DNA of 64,000 nt from Daphnia pulex (GCF_021134715.1 NC_060017.1:4464001-4528000), one strand, 5' to 3'; shown: positions 44,601 through 58,767, counted from the stretch's first letter. A program made the numbers and translations. The notes: generated by a model not told the origin, from the letters alone.

Positions 44601-46428
44601 TAACAGCCATAAAACCTGCAATTAAACAAAAAAAAACGAAAAAGAAAAAAATAATTAAATCAATTGAAATGATTAATCGGTCGGTCTCAAATGAGGATAT
44701 CATTATCCGGAATCGCATTGGCTATAACGTGAATGTAGTACAAGTTAACCAAAAGGGAGTCGAGTGTAGGTAAGAACCGGTTGAGGGAACATATGACCAC
44801 TTCCGGAAAGATGGCCTCAAGCTCGTCGTTGACCGAATTGGCCGGACGCCACAGACATACACACACACACACACACTGGGGAGAGAAAGAGAAAGAAAAA
44901 AGAGACTTTTGGTCGTTTGAGGCTAAAGAATACGGAATTTTCTTTCTCCTCCTTCTTGTGGTTGTTGTTGTTGCAGCCAGTCAGATAGGAGAAGGTCAAG
45001 GCTACCTGACTCGATGCCCAGGATGGAGGCGGTGGTGGTGGTGAAAGAGGGAGGGAGGGATAAGGAGGAGCAACAGGTGGAATAGTGGCCCCTATGGCAG
45101 GTCCCGGAGAAAAGAGGAAGAAGAAGCATAAGACGGGCGCGGGCTTTCAACCTGCTGACCTAGTTACCTAACCTAGCCGGCTCTTTCCCCTCAAAAAAAG
45201 AAAAAAAAAAGCTGGATATTATATTAGGCGTGTGCGTGTGTCTTCTTTTTTTTTCTTCTTTTCTCGTTAAGATTCTTTTTTTATTTTTTTCAAAATTTGA
45301 ATAACAACGTGCGGAGGAGAGAATTATGTGAACCAACAGCTGCCCTCGGGGAAACAACACCCACTCTTTAAGGAGAAGAAGAAGCGTGAACTTTTGTCAA
45401 GTGACCTCCTTTTTTTTCTCGTTTCAAATTCTCGCTCCTTTTTTAGAGGGGAAAAGAAAAACAGGAATTCTTCCGGCCAACCAACCAACCACCATCCAAA
45501 AGAAATGTAAAAATGTTCACTAAGCGAGCGACATTTTGCGCAAATCTGATCATTTTCTTTCTGTTTTTTTTTTTTGTGTGTTTAGAAATGGTGGAAATCA
45601 TTTCGACCTTGGCTGAAGGAGACCGGAGAGCAATGCGGATGGATGCGCTCGGTTGTGGTTGTGTTCCGGAGGGGAGTGTATAGAAGAGAAAAGAAAAAAT
45701 CCCGAAGACCCGTTAGTGCGTGGAATGAGGACGAGAGAGTCAAGGAGGAAGGCACGACTGACCGCAAGGTGTCTCTTCTACCTGATACCGTGTGTGTGTG
45801 TGTGTGTGTGCGTGCCCGATATGTACCGTTAGAACAAGTGCATCTTTTTTTTTTTTTTTTTTTAAAGAAAATGGGACGACCTGACCCACACAGACACACA
45901 CACACAAACACGGAACATGGTGGAACTTCTTCCGGCGATGACCTTTCTTAACCCGTTTTTTAAGTTCCTACATCCCGATCAAAATGATTAAGAATTTTCA
46001 AAAACCAGAGAAAAACAGTTACTCTCCCAAGTTCAATTCCACTTTACACGATTTTTCCTTTTTTTTTCCCGCGCTATTTCGAATAGAACGATGTGGAGGA
46101 ATTCAAAATCAAGATTCTTTTGTCAAATATTCCAGCCACTTGTTTGATGGCGATGGCACACAGTTCACTGATTATTTTTGGTTTTCTAAATCCCGCTATA
46201 ATGATCCTTTGCGATACTTAATTGAAATGTTTTAAAAAAATTAAAATTTTGCAAAATTCTCCTTCCCAATAATTTTGTTTCAAATTTTTCTTTTTCCAAT
46301 AATTTTTTGGGCCAAAATGATCGGACTGGAGGGATTCGACAAATGGATTTACTTTGGGTGGAGCGGACGGGATTTGTTTTAAATTGTGAATGATTGAAAC
46401 TTACGGTAGTATATTTTGACCGTGCCAT
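41626..46428 (-). CDS. Secreted Tyr/Pro/Ala/Lys repeat protein (YGAPK and PAPxYEQ repeats)
   Basis: Three coding exons (46405-46428, 44322-44615, 41626-44244) give 978 residues in phase. Exon 1 supplies MARSKYTT and joins VLWLLSLAIALHLACADKGG, completing a signal peptide only when spliced. The mature protein has no cysteines in the repeats. It alternates: a GYGAPKAPKAKGYAAPK block; about 330 residues of PAPAYEQPAPSYEQQ-type repeats; a 200-residue Lys-rich block of APKAPKAKGYGAPK units; then a SYAPQEPSYDAGASYAPQ region; ending in EEQQQAEADGES...TIDSQDEE. Four linker modules repeat an x-I/V-Y...PPxHVYQ pattern. No enzymatic domain. Composition resembles structural or adhesive matrix proteins in which Tyr is cross-linked; cuticle, egg-case or attachment secretion are candidates (inference). 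Expression is probably strong and regulated, given the TATA/Inr promoter. Confidence 0.9.
44616..46404 (-). other. First intron of the YGAPK repeat gene
   Basis: A 1.8-kb intron sits between the 24-nt first coding exon and exon 2 (donor CC|GTAAGT at 46404, acceptor TTGCAG at 44618-44616). It is far longer than the 55-180 bp introns elsewhere in the window. It holds AC/GT microsatellites, a T-run at about 45846-45863 and purine tracts. No exon recognised inside; intronic enhancers are possible. Confidence 0.75.
45790..45810. repeat. (GT)n microsatellite
   Basis: A perfect dinucleotide run of about 10 units inside the first intron of the YGAPK gene. A complementary (AC)n run lies near 44859-44876. 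Confidence 0.9.
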
Positions 46429-46478
46429 GATAATAATACAAGAGGTCTTAAGCCTCCACTTGATAAACACGAAACTAC

Positions 46479-46522
46479 ACTGACAACTAACTAGGCTGTC
46501 TGCCCTTCATGGGGTTTTTATA
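46479..46522 (-). promoter_or_regulatory. TATA box and Inr of the YGAPK repeat gene
   Basis: On the minus strand TATAAAAA (46515-46522) is followed about 32 bp later by an arthropod initiator TCAGT (46479-46483, in GTTGTCAGTGTAG). The ATG at 46428 then lies about 55 nt downstream. Spacing and sequences match a classic focused core promoter. Confidence 0.8.
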
Positions 46523-49500
46523 CTCTCCAACCTGTAAGAGCGGCGGTGGCTATAGTTTTCTTCGGCTACGTGTGGATATGGTACGCAGCAACTCCGGCCC
46601 TCCGCCGGTCTCTTCCGAGGAGGAGGGTGGAGGAGGAGTTACAAGACACCACATACACACACACACACACACCGTGCACACACTTGCTATAGCAAAGCAG
46701 CAGCAGCAGCGACCGGCAATCACCACTAGCCATCCTCAGGTGTGTCTTCCTCTTTCCTTCCAGAGGAATGGCACACAAAACAAAAAGAAGAAGAAAAATA
46801 GCTCACGTCGACGCTCTGCTGCTAATGTGGAATGGACAAGAGAATACCCGCGCCATTTTATTATTATTATTACAGTTGTGAAAATAAGCGTTAGACTAAA
46901 CCCTTCCGCTTATTCCGGCTGATTGCGTTTGACGTGCAATTTGAGTACGTTTGGGGTCTATCCATTATTTAATTTTGATTGATTTCAGCTGATCCATAAG
47001 GATCCACCAGCAGCTTTAATAAATAAATTTCGCATCGAAAAATGTTTCGATTTGGCTCGCTTGGCGAGCTGGAGAAAGCCGGGCCAAATAATAAAAAGAA
47101 ATAAAAAAAGGGGACCAGTTGAAAACATTGGAACGTCATGTTGGGATGTGTTTGTTAAGTTAGAGCCAGAAATCCCCCCCACCACCACCACCACCCTCTT
47201 TTGTGTTGTTGAAACGGGCTGGTCCAAGAAACCGACGGGCCAGCAGGAGAGAGAGAGCCCGATGGCAGTGCTCCACTTAGATTCCATTGGCTCTGCGACT
47301 CCGAACCAGGAAGTCGATAAGAGAAGAGAGAGAGAGAAAAAAAAGACCGGCCCTTTGGCTGGGCAACATCAACTAGCTCCTATATAGTAGAGAGGAGAAA
47401 GAAGAAGAAGGATAAGCTTTTCTCTCTGTCTGTGTGTGTGTGTGTGCGCTGTTTCTTATCTTGGACGTGGGCAGCACTGGGCAAAAGAACGCACACACCG
47501 ATGGCCTTGATTCCTCTCCGATCGGAGACAGTGGCCGCCTTATTTTACCTGTTGCAAACGCAATCGTCCACGAAATTCAACCGAGTACGTCACAGGGTCG
47601 CACAAGTTGACTTCTCGTTATGACCGCCACCGCCGCCACTTTCTTCTGGAAATCCATATCCGCATCGGAGAGACACACAATTTCACTCTGCCCCGATAAA
47701 AATTTTAAACCAAAATACCCCCCACGTATGGAATGAAACATTTTGAAAATAACAAGAAAACCAGACCGGTGTTGTCGGCTGCTGCGCTGACGTAATGGGG
47801 TCCCTCTGTAAATGTGTGTGTGCGCACATGAAATGAATGACTCGGAAATATTTGTGTTTCTCTTATCTCCGTTTTTGGCTGTGCGCCAATTCTCACCGCG
47901 CGACAACGAGTCCCTCGTTGGATTCCGTATTTTTAATCGCAAAAGTTCAGAGGTCAGTCGACGTCACGTCTACATAATAAGTGAAAGAAGAAAAAAAGAG
48001 AAATGAGGTGCTGTGCCCGATATGTAATACAGACAGAAAATCTTTTTAAAAAATAATCAGAACAGCCATAGAAAAGAGGCAAGACGCGCATTTTCTCGTG
48101 CCGAAAAAAGAAACATTCGAAATAGCAGCAACCAGAAAACAAAAGAAGATCTAATGTCTCATTGTTTGTCTTCCTTTTTGGGCCGGAACAATGGGCTTGT
48201 ATAAGAGCCGGTTAAAAATGTTCCAGCAGAGATGAGTTTTCGAAAGCCAATCAGAAGGTGGAGGAGATCAAGAAAAAGTTCACGATGATTTGCATTTTTC
48301 ACGCTTTTGCGTCTAGAGAAATTCGAAACTCGTCTGCGGTTTTTCTGGCTCTGCTGTGAATCTCTAATTGTCTTCTTGTATATTGATTTCATCGACGATT
48401 GCGGTTTCAAGTTTGGCTTGTTATTCGGACGTTGTCGGGAGAAAATAAGTTAACACAATTTTGATGAAATTGGCCATGATCTGGTTATGTTTCGGTCCTC
48501 TACTAACGAGATGCTGCGTGAAAGCCGCACGTAACAGCCGAAACGATAGACTGGCAGACAGATATAAATGAATAAATTCCTAGTCCTCAATGGATTGGGA
48601 AAAAAAACCCGTACTTGGTTCTGAGTGTTCAAGTTGCTTCACCAACGAGAACCACCAAGTGACTTGGTCACAAGGGTGACAAGGAAACTCTGAGATGCCT
48701 GAAATGATGCCTTCATCATTTTCTTTTGATACCGTGGTGGGCTCAAACTAGACTATGACAAGAAAGAAAGCTATGTCTGTCTCTGTCTGTCTCTGCCAGC
48801 TTTTTACAAGTTACAAAATAGTTCAGGTTTACAAAAATTAAGACAAACATACCTGCCAAAGTAGTGAAATGTCTGTTGTGAAGTTCACCAACTATTTCTT
48901 TATTGGTTTTATCTGATTTTATGTGTGTGTGATGTTGATTTTTATTATTTTCTTACACTCAAAGAATTTAAAAAAAAAATTGACGTTTTCATGTGTCGTT
49001 TGCTAAATTGTTGTCTGCAATCAGGGTTATGTATTTGCCAGATTGCAAAATTCCAATATTCAATAAAAATGATTGAGTAAAAAAAAATTACATCTATAAT
49101 TAAAATAAACTAAATAATACGATAAAACTAGATATTGGCAAAACTAAATTTTCAACGCTACTGGCAGAGCAACCAAACCATTTGTTATGTCATCAGCCAC
49201 AAACATCTGTCAAAACGATTCAATGTTTACATGATTACACCACAGTAGTCGTTGTTTTACGATCACCCAATTCCCATCCGTTGATGGCTCTTACGAAGCA
49301 GAGATGTAGACCAAAGTCGTATTTACATCCATTGAGTGTCTATTTTGTTTTTCCAAATTCTGCTCTATTGCGGACATTCCGTCAATCCGGATGGCATTAT
49401 TTTCTATCCCCTTCTATCCCTCTCTCTAAACAGCATATTCCGGTTGATCAAGATAAAGTTTGAAACGCGCTCAAAAAGAACTTCAAGTCGTCCTCCTTTC

Positions 49501-50583
49501 ATTTCTCCCCCGTCTGGTTGAAAAGAAAATCTGATGGCCAGTGATTGCCATTCATCAGGGCGGAACTCTTGAATGGTCAGATTCCATTAAAGAGAAAATC
49601 TGGAGCGCTGTGTATAGAGTGCACATGTCCTCCTGTTCATTGAGTCCTCCTATATGCACACTTTCTTCCACTGCTCTATCTGAACTACCCCTTCAAAAAC
49701 AAATGAAATTCTTTTGTTTTTTTTTCCAGTACAAAAACTAAAAAGAAGAAGCAGATGGAAGACGTCGGTCGTTTTCTTATTCCGCATACGCAGATGGAAG
49801 CCCAAACCGAAAGTTGCCCCAGAATAACCGGCCAGGGCGCAATATAGGAAGGAAATGTTGTACAATTTTTTAAAAAAGCCAATCCGGATCTGCATTCAGT
49901 TTCTTTTTTTAGCTCTCTCCATGGTTCATCTTTATAACGATCGATGCATAGTAAGAAATAAGAAGTGTGTCGTGATCGTGCGTCCGTGTGAAGGACCCCG
50001 AAATAAAATAACCAACAGCAGCACAGACATATACAGTGCAGATATACATACAAAAGAGAAAATGTGTGTGTGTCTGCCACACGAAACAAAAAAGAATAAA
50101 GAATTTTCGGATGTTGTTGGCGATGATCCCGAGGTCAGCGCACATTAATTCGCCCTGAAACCGCCGCGCTCTTGCACACAGCAGCAGCACAGCGTCTCCG
50201 GCGCCTCTGCTGAACTCGCGTCGCGTGACGTCATTTTATTTTTTATAAGAAAGAAAAAAGGTGAAAAGGTATCCGCCGTCTCACGGTGCGAGATGCTGAA
50301 CAAACCCCATCAGCACATGCTGTGTGGCGGTTTCACCTTCCTTGTTGTCTATATATTCTACACGTATACCACATTGTCTCTCTCTCTCTCTTTATGCTTA
50401 TTGCTGTTATCATATAGACACCAGCCAACGAATTGTCGTCTATTATTACAACACGAGCGCCTATTTTTTGGGGGTTCGGTTTTCTCTGTGTAAATATTTT
50501 TCAATGTCTGTACGAAATTGCCGGCAGCCCCCCCGAGCGAGTTTTCTGTGAAACAATTCCGCCCCTACTATTTACTATAATTG

Positions 50584-50607
50584 ACTACTACTACTACTAC
50601 TACTACT
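50584..50607. repeat. (ACT)n microsatellite
   Basis: Eight perfect trinucleotide units in the gene-poor region. Confidence 0.9.
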
Positions 50608-53600
50608 CGTATGGGGCTCTAATGAATCGGGGTGTTGCTGTGCTCGTCATTTTCGCACGTTGGCCAACAACAAATTTGTTTGTTTTTCAATCTTTCCGCT
50701 TCGCGGAAATATATATAAGTTGAGAAAAGAAGCGAATAATATCGTACAGACATTTCTATAATATGAAGAACAGTTCAAGTCAACTCTCCAGCACTGGGAT
50801 CGTGTAAACTGGGACGTGTGTGGTCGGGCGGCTCGTCGATTTAGCGCAATGAAAATAACTGTTCGTTGTTTTTTGGTTGTTTTTTCTTTTGCTTATTTTA
50901 TTTTTTGTGTTTTTCACATCGATAATTCGCCGACCGGAGGGGAAGAAGAAGAAGAAAAAATAACAAAACGGAAGAGCTGGGGGTGTGGGGATAATATAAA
51001 ATGTACGGTATATTATTGCATTGCAATTATGGATATTTTGTTGCGAGTGGAAAAAGGTGAATAAGTGGAATATGTTACTTGTTTTGTTTTTCGCTTCACC
51101 CATTTTCTCGGCTGTCGGACCCTCCTGTACATTGGTAGGAGCTGCTGGGTGGTTGTTGTTTTGTGTGTGTGTGTGTTGGACGTGCTGATGTATGTAGGGC
51201 AGGATGTATTCAATTTGCGCGCCGTTTCCACACGGCAAGATTTATTCCTCCACATAAAAGTCAGATGGTAACCCACACAGACGACCACGGGGGTTTGGAG
51301 TTTGGAGGTCCGTTTGAGGTTTCGACAGCGAAAAAAAAATTTTTGTTTCAAATTGAAAAATAGGAAGGAAAAAAAAAAAGGTTTTCAAAAGTGGGCCGCC
51401 ACCGCTGATCCTTGGCTGTAAATTTTCTTTTATTTATTTTTTTCTTTTAGACTGTTGTTATACTTTTGGTTAATATTCCCGTGTAATATTATCTGAGCGT
51501 GTTGGGCTCCCATCACGTATAGTCGGTGCAGGGGTATGTGTTATGCTCGTCAGTCAGTCAAATTATGAGGTGCGTCCGTGTGTGATTATAGCGGCTTCTT
51601 CATATTGTGTATGGATGCGCGGTTACATCAGCGACCAGCCAGCTCTGAACCGAAAGAAAACTTTGCATTTGATTATTAGCTCTATGATTATGTTTCGTCA
51701 GAACAAAAAATATATAGATTCATCGGTTTTGATGTGTAACAAATCGACTTATCCCTACAGGTATAAGGTATATGTAGCCTGTGTACTACGTGTGTACTAT
51801 ATTCACCGAGAAATGCCGCTAGCTTCCGACAGCACAGTTTCCATCTCTTTAGAACATTTTCTTTTTTGGGAAATATCTCTGGGTTATATTACATATAGAG
51901 CTGAGGAATTTGTTGATAGGGGATACCAAAAAATGTAAAGAGGTTATGATAGTAACGTAATAACACTCTACCGCTGCTGCTACTGCTACTAGCTACTATT
52001 CATTTGTCTAGCCTTAAATCGTAGTACTGTACTCTCAACTATTATTCCGACTTTTTTTCTTTTCTCTCTTCTTGTCCTTTTCCTCTTTAACGGCCCGAGA
52101 AAAAGAAGAAGAAGAAGAAGAAGAAGGTTAGGTTGGAAGAGCAGGTGGTAGAGGGAGGAGAAAAGGAATGCGGGATCAGGTGCCAAAATGACAGACCCGG
52201 GGCCGGGGGTATAAGCGCCATCCAGTTGAACTGTTTTGGGGCTGGACCTGCCGTATGTATGTGCACAAGTGGAAGAAGGCGCCGGTTTGAAATAAGAAAA
52301 TAAGAAGAACAAGTCCAGGTAGTGATCTTAGTGTGTATAGTCAAGATGGGGTGGAGAGGAGAAGGTGAATAAGAGGGAAAATGTGATGGGGGGGAATGAA
52401 TAGAGAGAGGTGGAACAAGTGGGAAGAATCTTATTCGGAGAAAAGAAGAATCTTCCGAAGAGAGAGAGGGGAGAAAAAAATTCGAAAATGTAGGTGCAGG
52501 TTGTTGCTCCAGGCGGAGACCTTCACCTAGACCCAAGGAACGCCATCACGTCAGCACGTTGCATGTTGACCTACATTTCTGATTCCTTCTTCTTTTTCTT
52601 CTTGTTTTAGATCTTTTCCCCCCGCCAAGAAAAGAAAAACCAACGAGCGTGCGATGAGAGAGCGCGCGCGCGCTAGCCGGCCCTATACAACCCGCGACTC
52701 GGTCCGTCGCGTTTTGTCAGCAGACCCCGCGCGCTATATCCCCACCACCCAGCCACACACACACACACAGGTGTGTTTGCCAATCAAATGGCTACATCTT
52801 TCCCAGAAAAAAACAGGAAGAAGAAGAAGAAGAAGAAGAAAAAAAAAGTGTTTTATGACTTGTGTGTGTTGTGCCCTGCCCACCCATTTGAGGAATGGAC
52901 AAAACGGACAGACAGACAGTGCCAGACAAGTGTGTGTAACGTCTGGCCGCCGCCGCCCTATTGGACTCAATAATAAGGTTTTTGGTTCTATTTATTTCTC
53001 TCTGTTTCAACGATGAAAGTGAAATAATAATAAAAAATATGGCCAAATTCGAAATGTTTCCCCAAAAACAAATGAAATTCCCACCGAGTTCGCCGACCGC
53101 CATGTCTTCTGGTTGTCGTAATCATGTATAACCGGCGGCCGCAAAAGAGTTGCGACCGGGTCAACACTTTGCGGAAAACGTCACTCTCTCATCCGGGATG
53201 GAGAAATACAATCCGCAATGACCTCTGGTCTCTCTCAGCTCACATCACCTACGCTGTTTGTGTGTGCAAACGATTTGAAAAATAAAAGGAGGGAAAAACC
53301 CATATAACATCTTATATTATATCCTATTGCGGCTCTCTTATAAACACGGCACGATTCTCTCAGATATTTGACCCGGAGAAACCAAACAAACACGCAACGC
53401 ACACGGGATTGTTATTGCGTCTAACGTAATCATCAATGGCGGGGTTGAAAAAGGTGATAACGAGTTTAACGCGCCGCCGATGGATCGCTCGCTCTACCAC
53501 CGCGCATAGAGTCCTAAATTATCATTTGCCCCCCCTTCGGAAAGTGGGGTTTTTTCTTCTCTTTTGCATCATGCTAATTACACCGGGAGGGGAGTTATAT

Positions 53601-56600
53601 AATTAGAGAAAAAAAAAGGACCAACCCCGAAATGAGAGTGAGGAGGAGTTCAGGGTTGTGTGGTGTGTCGGCGCCGCGGCGTCTACAACTCAATTAGTTG
53701 GTAGCAGCTCATTCTCCAAACGCTGTGTGTTAGATACGAAGGTTAAATAGGAGTTTCACTGGGGGGTTGTTCTTCCAGGTCAAATATCCCCCCCCCCCCC
53801 AAAAGAAGAAGAAGAAGATGTGGATGGGGGTTGGCAGCTAGTGAAAATGGAATTTTTGATATGTGTCTTAACTTCTTCTTCTAGCGGGGGGAAATATCAT
53901 TAAGAGAAAACAATTTTTCAAAAGACTTTGGACGGGGGGGGGGAAATGGGTTCTCTAGTTATTTGGAGAGCCATCACGACACGGGGCACAGACTGGGAGA
54001 GAAAAGAATGTCAGATTCTCTCTCTCTCTCTATCAATACGCAGAGATGATGCGCTTCTTCTTTGAGAGAAAAAGAATTAAGAAGACCCGTTTTTTATTTA
54101 TTTTATTTTTTTCGATTTTTGAATGGGAACAAAACCCCGGGAGCCATTGGGACGACGCGCTCGCAACTGGGCGGCTGACCTCTTTCCTTAATAGACACAC
54201 AGCACAGCACACAGCAGCAGCGGAGAGTTCCTTTTTGATTCTCCAGCCCCAACAACAACAAATCTTCTTTTTTAATATTCTTCCACATCACCTGATACAA
54301 TGTATTTATTAAGGATGAGTGGATCATATCATCATCACAAATTGTATTATAGAGTATCGGCGGTTGAATTCATTTCGTCGTATTTTTCCAGGTTAAACGT
54401 ACTATGGAATTTCGACCCCAAAAATGGATCGTAGCGTGAAATGGGTAATAATAGGCTACGACGTTATTACAAGTTTTCTTCCAGAAACCGGTCCGTCGTC
54501 GCTGCTACGTCAAAAAACTACACACATACACGAAGGCCGCGCTGTAGACAACAAATCGGGTTACGACCCGATATGGCCAGCCGTTTGATTTAAATCTAAG
54601 AAACAAGACGCTCGACAACTGTGTCACCCACCATCATCCCGTTTGCAACTTATTTTGATGTCATTCGACACGAAATTTGCACTTTCGAAATTCCTTTTCC
54701 TGTTTGAAAACAAACAAACAAAAATGTCGATTTTACATAATGCGTGTTAGCGTTTTTCTCTAATAAAACACAAGTCTTTTTCGATTTGTCAACAGCGCTA
54801 TAGCCCTCAAGTTATGCTTTTACGGCCGGAAGTGTTTATACAACACACACCGTACAGGAAAATGCCATTGAACGGGACGGAATAACATCACCACAACGGG
54901 TTATTATATTCGACGCATGGAATGTATACACACGAGAGAGCTCATATGTATGCACGTACACATGTTGCACAAGCGCGGCCATAGTTGCCCAACTGCAATG
55001 GGGACTAGGTCGTCCGCCCGTCCGTCGTCCGCCCGTCCGTCCAAGTTTGGACTTTTCTTTCGCCTAAACCCAACCGATACGATGGAGGAAGAACATCAGA
55101 GTCAAGGCTGCTGAGAGCTGAGGAGTCAAAGAGAAGCATGTTTAGATGTATCCTGACGAGGTCAGTCGGTCAACGAGTTTTGACCGGAGAAGAAGAAGAA
55201 GTAGAAAACAGCAGCAGCTCGGACGAGCATATCACGAAGGCTGGAATTTAAATTTCAAATTTTTCTAAACGAAATCAACTACCAGTTGCGATTTTATATA
55301 ATCATTTCGGCTTTTTAGATAGTCAGGTTCATTGCCAATCAATCTGGTCCCATCATTTATTAATGGCGGATCAATAGAGAGCTCTATGCCGTTTAAATTA
55401 GATTTCTTGCCGACTTTTCCTGTTATTTCGCGTTGCCATTGGCAATGACATCTTTTTGAAAAGATCCCTCATCCCAGCAACAGCGAGTTGGTTATTACCC
55501 AACAACCTCCTCCTCACATCCTTTAGATGGCACATCACGAATTCATCATCATCGCCCGTCGTCTCCGCGCTCGTTCCGCTGTCGGCCGTGATCGGCCAGC
55601 ATCGCCCACGTCTAAACAAAAATAAAATGATAAAAAACAGTACGGAACAATTCCCGAAATGGCCATTTTGAGTATATAGGAATCGTCTGTACTAAATAGC
55701 GGGACTAGGAAAAAAATCTAGACGAAATGAGCTGCTGCCCGCGCGTCTGTTTGATAATGTTCCACCCGGCGCTTCCTGATTTGCGTTTTGCACGGTCACC
55801 AGCCATCACAGCAGCAGCTAGCCGACGAATCTCTAGCACAGCCTGGCCTGACTATGGCTGTGGAGAAAGTAGGAAGCGTAACCTTTGTAACGGTTCTATA
55901 GGAAATCCTGGTGTCTAACATGTTCGTAGCAGCGTCCATATCTGGGCTTGAATTCTCTTCTCTCTCTTCTTTTCTTGTAGAGATTTGGTTTCTTATTTGG
56001 CATCGACGTCAATCCTCTCTACTACCTACATCTTTTCTCTTCTATTCCCTTGTTTCTTCCCCAGCTGACACCGACGACTCGCCCAATTCCAGCAACCAGC
56101 ACCCAGTTTTTTGTTCGTGAACGAAACCAACAGGAAGTGAAAGCTCTCTTGCTCTGATTTTTATTTGATTTTTATTTTCAAATGTATCCATCAACCCTCC
56201 CCCCCCATCCATTCGCGAGGTATAGACAGACGTAAGAAAAAGAGTAAAGACGGGTTGAAATAGATCTTGGCAACAGTTTCGATCATTTTTTTTTTGGCAA
56301 CAACGCCTTCGTGTTCACAAAATCCAGTAGACATTGTCTGGTCGATCCGTTTGTATTCGGGGTCGGCCAGCAGCAGGCAGCAGCCGAAGAAGAAGAAGAA
56401 GCCTGTCTGGTAATTGACTGTTTCACCTGGAGGGCGGCAGCATTCGAAAATGATATTCAGCAGCTCGGATAGATTTATAAATGTAGCGCGCGCATCATCC
56501 GTTTCCAAGTGGGCTGGAAATGACGTTGCGAAAACAAGAAGAAAGAAAAATATTAGACACATCATCCATCCATCCATCCATCCACTGTGGCGGGATATGC

Positions 56601-57555
56601 CGAACTGGGACGAGCGTGTACAGTGTGTGTGTATGTGTATATTAGCTCTGTCATTACACCGATAGCTGTACAGTTGTTATGGATGTGTCTGAGCTGTGTA
56701 TGCACCTATACCCCGAGGTCATGTGCCATAGACTGGGATGTCTAATGATGGCAAAGCATAGGGTATAATATAAGCGATGGTTAGAGTAGGTACAAATACT
56801 TTGAACTCGATTGAGGCCGTCGTAGATTGAACTGTTGCCTTTTTTTTTCTGCCATGACGTTATACATGTAGGATATATGCAGAGCAGAAATTTGAGCGCA
56901 AATGAAATGGATTTTCTAGTCTTCTTCACCGCTCATTTGCCTCGGTTTATTTTGATCATTTCTGTTTTAGGTTTGGTCGGAATGATTTCACACGATCATT
57001 ATCTCTCTCTTTCTGACTGCTGCTGTAATAGTTGGCGCAATTACCAGCCTTTTTTTTGTTTGGTAAATTGTGCGTCAGCTCGGCTTGTTTCACAACAAGC
57101 CCGTCTTATATTCCATGCGAATGAGCCTATTAAACAATCAAACACCATTACCACGAAACAAAAAACTCCCAAATGAGAGAGGAAATTTCTCCCCCAAAAG
57201 AAATCAAACGAGCAACAACAAAAAAACACCATCGCGGTCGCCGATTCTTTTCTTTCCTTTTATTTTTTCTTCAAACCAAATGTGATATCATCATATTCCC
57301 CCCCCATAATACATAACTATAAGAGGAAAACAAACAAAAAATAGAAAGACCCACGAAAATAGATTGCGATTTTTAAGCCAAAACACAGTCGGGGGGATTT
57401 TTCATTTTGGGGCTGCTAGTTGGAAATCTTCAAATAATCGCCTCTTATGATTACATTTCACATATTTTTCAAAGTCTCCTGATGACTCGAAAAGCAGCAG
57501 ACGAAGCTTAATAAATACAGAGAAAAATAAAGAAGAGATGATCTTTTGGATGTGG

Positions 57556-57578
57556 CAACAACAACAACAACAACAACA
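57556..57578. repeat. (CAA)n microsatellite
   Basis: Nearly eight uninterrupted CAA units in the gene-poor region, with no coding context. Confidence 0.9.
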
Positions 57579-58767
57579 GCCAAGAAGAAGAGGCTAAAGC
57601 CAAAAAGTCTATGCTATATAAGAAAATATTTTTTGATTTTTTGAAATGCCGAAGGTGGGACGCCGTTGTTGCCTTTGCATCAGCCACATATACACCTGGT
57701 AAACACCTGATGCCTCCAGACGGGGCAGTGACCCACTTTCAGGTGGGGGGGGGGGGGGTGCAAGCTATAAGCGCCAAGAAGAAGAAGAAAAAGGGGGACT
57801 CTCATCTGCTGCTGCTGCTGTTTGGACATGGAACACGTTGGGCCAGCAGAGAAGAGCTTTGTACCGTTTCTTTTTTTTTTCTTTTCTTTTTCTTATCGGC
57901 GTCTCTCCTTCCTCATATTTGATTTTTTGGGTGGTGGTGATGTTGTTGTTGTTGTTGGGTATTTTTTCCGGTGTTTTATTATTTCGCTGTATTTTGTCTA
58001 TTTCAGCTCTTTTCAAATATTATATAAGAGAATATATCTGTCAGTGTGATATCGTGTCCGCATCGCAGCCCCTTTGTGTTTCGGATTTTATCGTTTGGAT
58101 GTTTGTTTTTTTTTTGGCTTTAGTTTTTTTATTTTTGATGGATCGAATAAATGGCCAAGTCCATGACTCAACCATGCGAAAACGCCATCAGATCGAAAGC
58201 CCAACAACACACATCTTTCAAGTTTTTCGAGTCGAAAAACAAAAGCTCCAACATCATTCGAATAATAAAGTTGGGAGAAGTGAAGACATTTTATTTTCCG
58301 GGTTTCCGATGTCATTCGCTTCATGCGCTCCGACCGCGAGGAAAATACCTGTACAAAAATATTTCTATTGGGTTCATGTCTAAACGAATCGAAAATTCTT
58401 TCTTATAGTCAAAAGTAACGAAGAAAATAAAGGTCAACAAATTCAAATAAAATGGGAAGAATAAAACTTTTTCTCTCGACGGACACGCGGGAACATTTTG
58501 AGACCCACACACATCAAAGAGCTCCTCATTTCACATAGCCACAGCCCCAAATAGGAAAAAGTAAAATTTCTCCCCTTGGAAAAAATAAATAAATAAAATG
58601 AAATAAATATTTTCTCGAAATGTAGGACGACCCAAAGGACTACGCGACCGGAGGAGATCAAGACCAACAGATAGTAAATAAGTCGAGAAGAACAAGAAGA
58701 AGAAGAAAAGTAAGTCGAACACATTTTTGTCTTTTCTTTTCCTTTTTCTGTTTGGAATGCCGAGCTA

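Noticed and set aside
52654-53016. Arg-rich frame with a run of basic residues
   Set aside because: The basic run is a translated AGA/GAA microsatellite.
55398-55619. Protein-like minus frame (MCHLKDVRRRLLGNNQ...)
   Set aside because: Single isolated 73-codon frame with no homology known to me and no splice context.
57838-58383. 181-codon frame with hydrophobic stretches
   Set aside because: Hydrophobicity comes from T-runs (poly-Phe/Leu); no mature domain and no exon partners.
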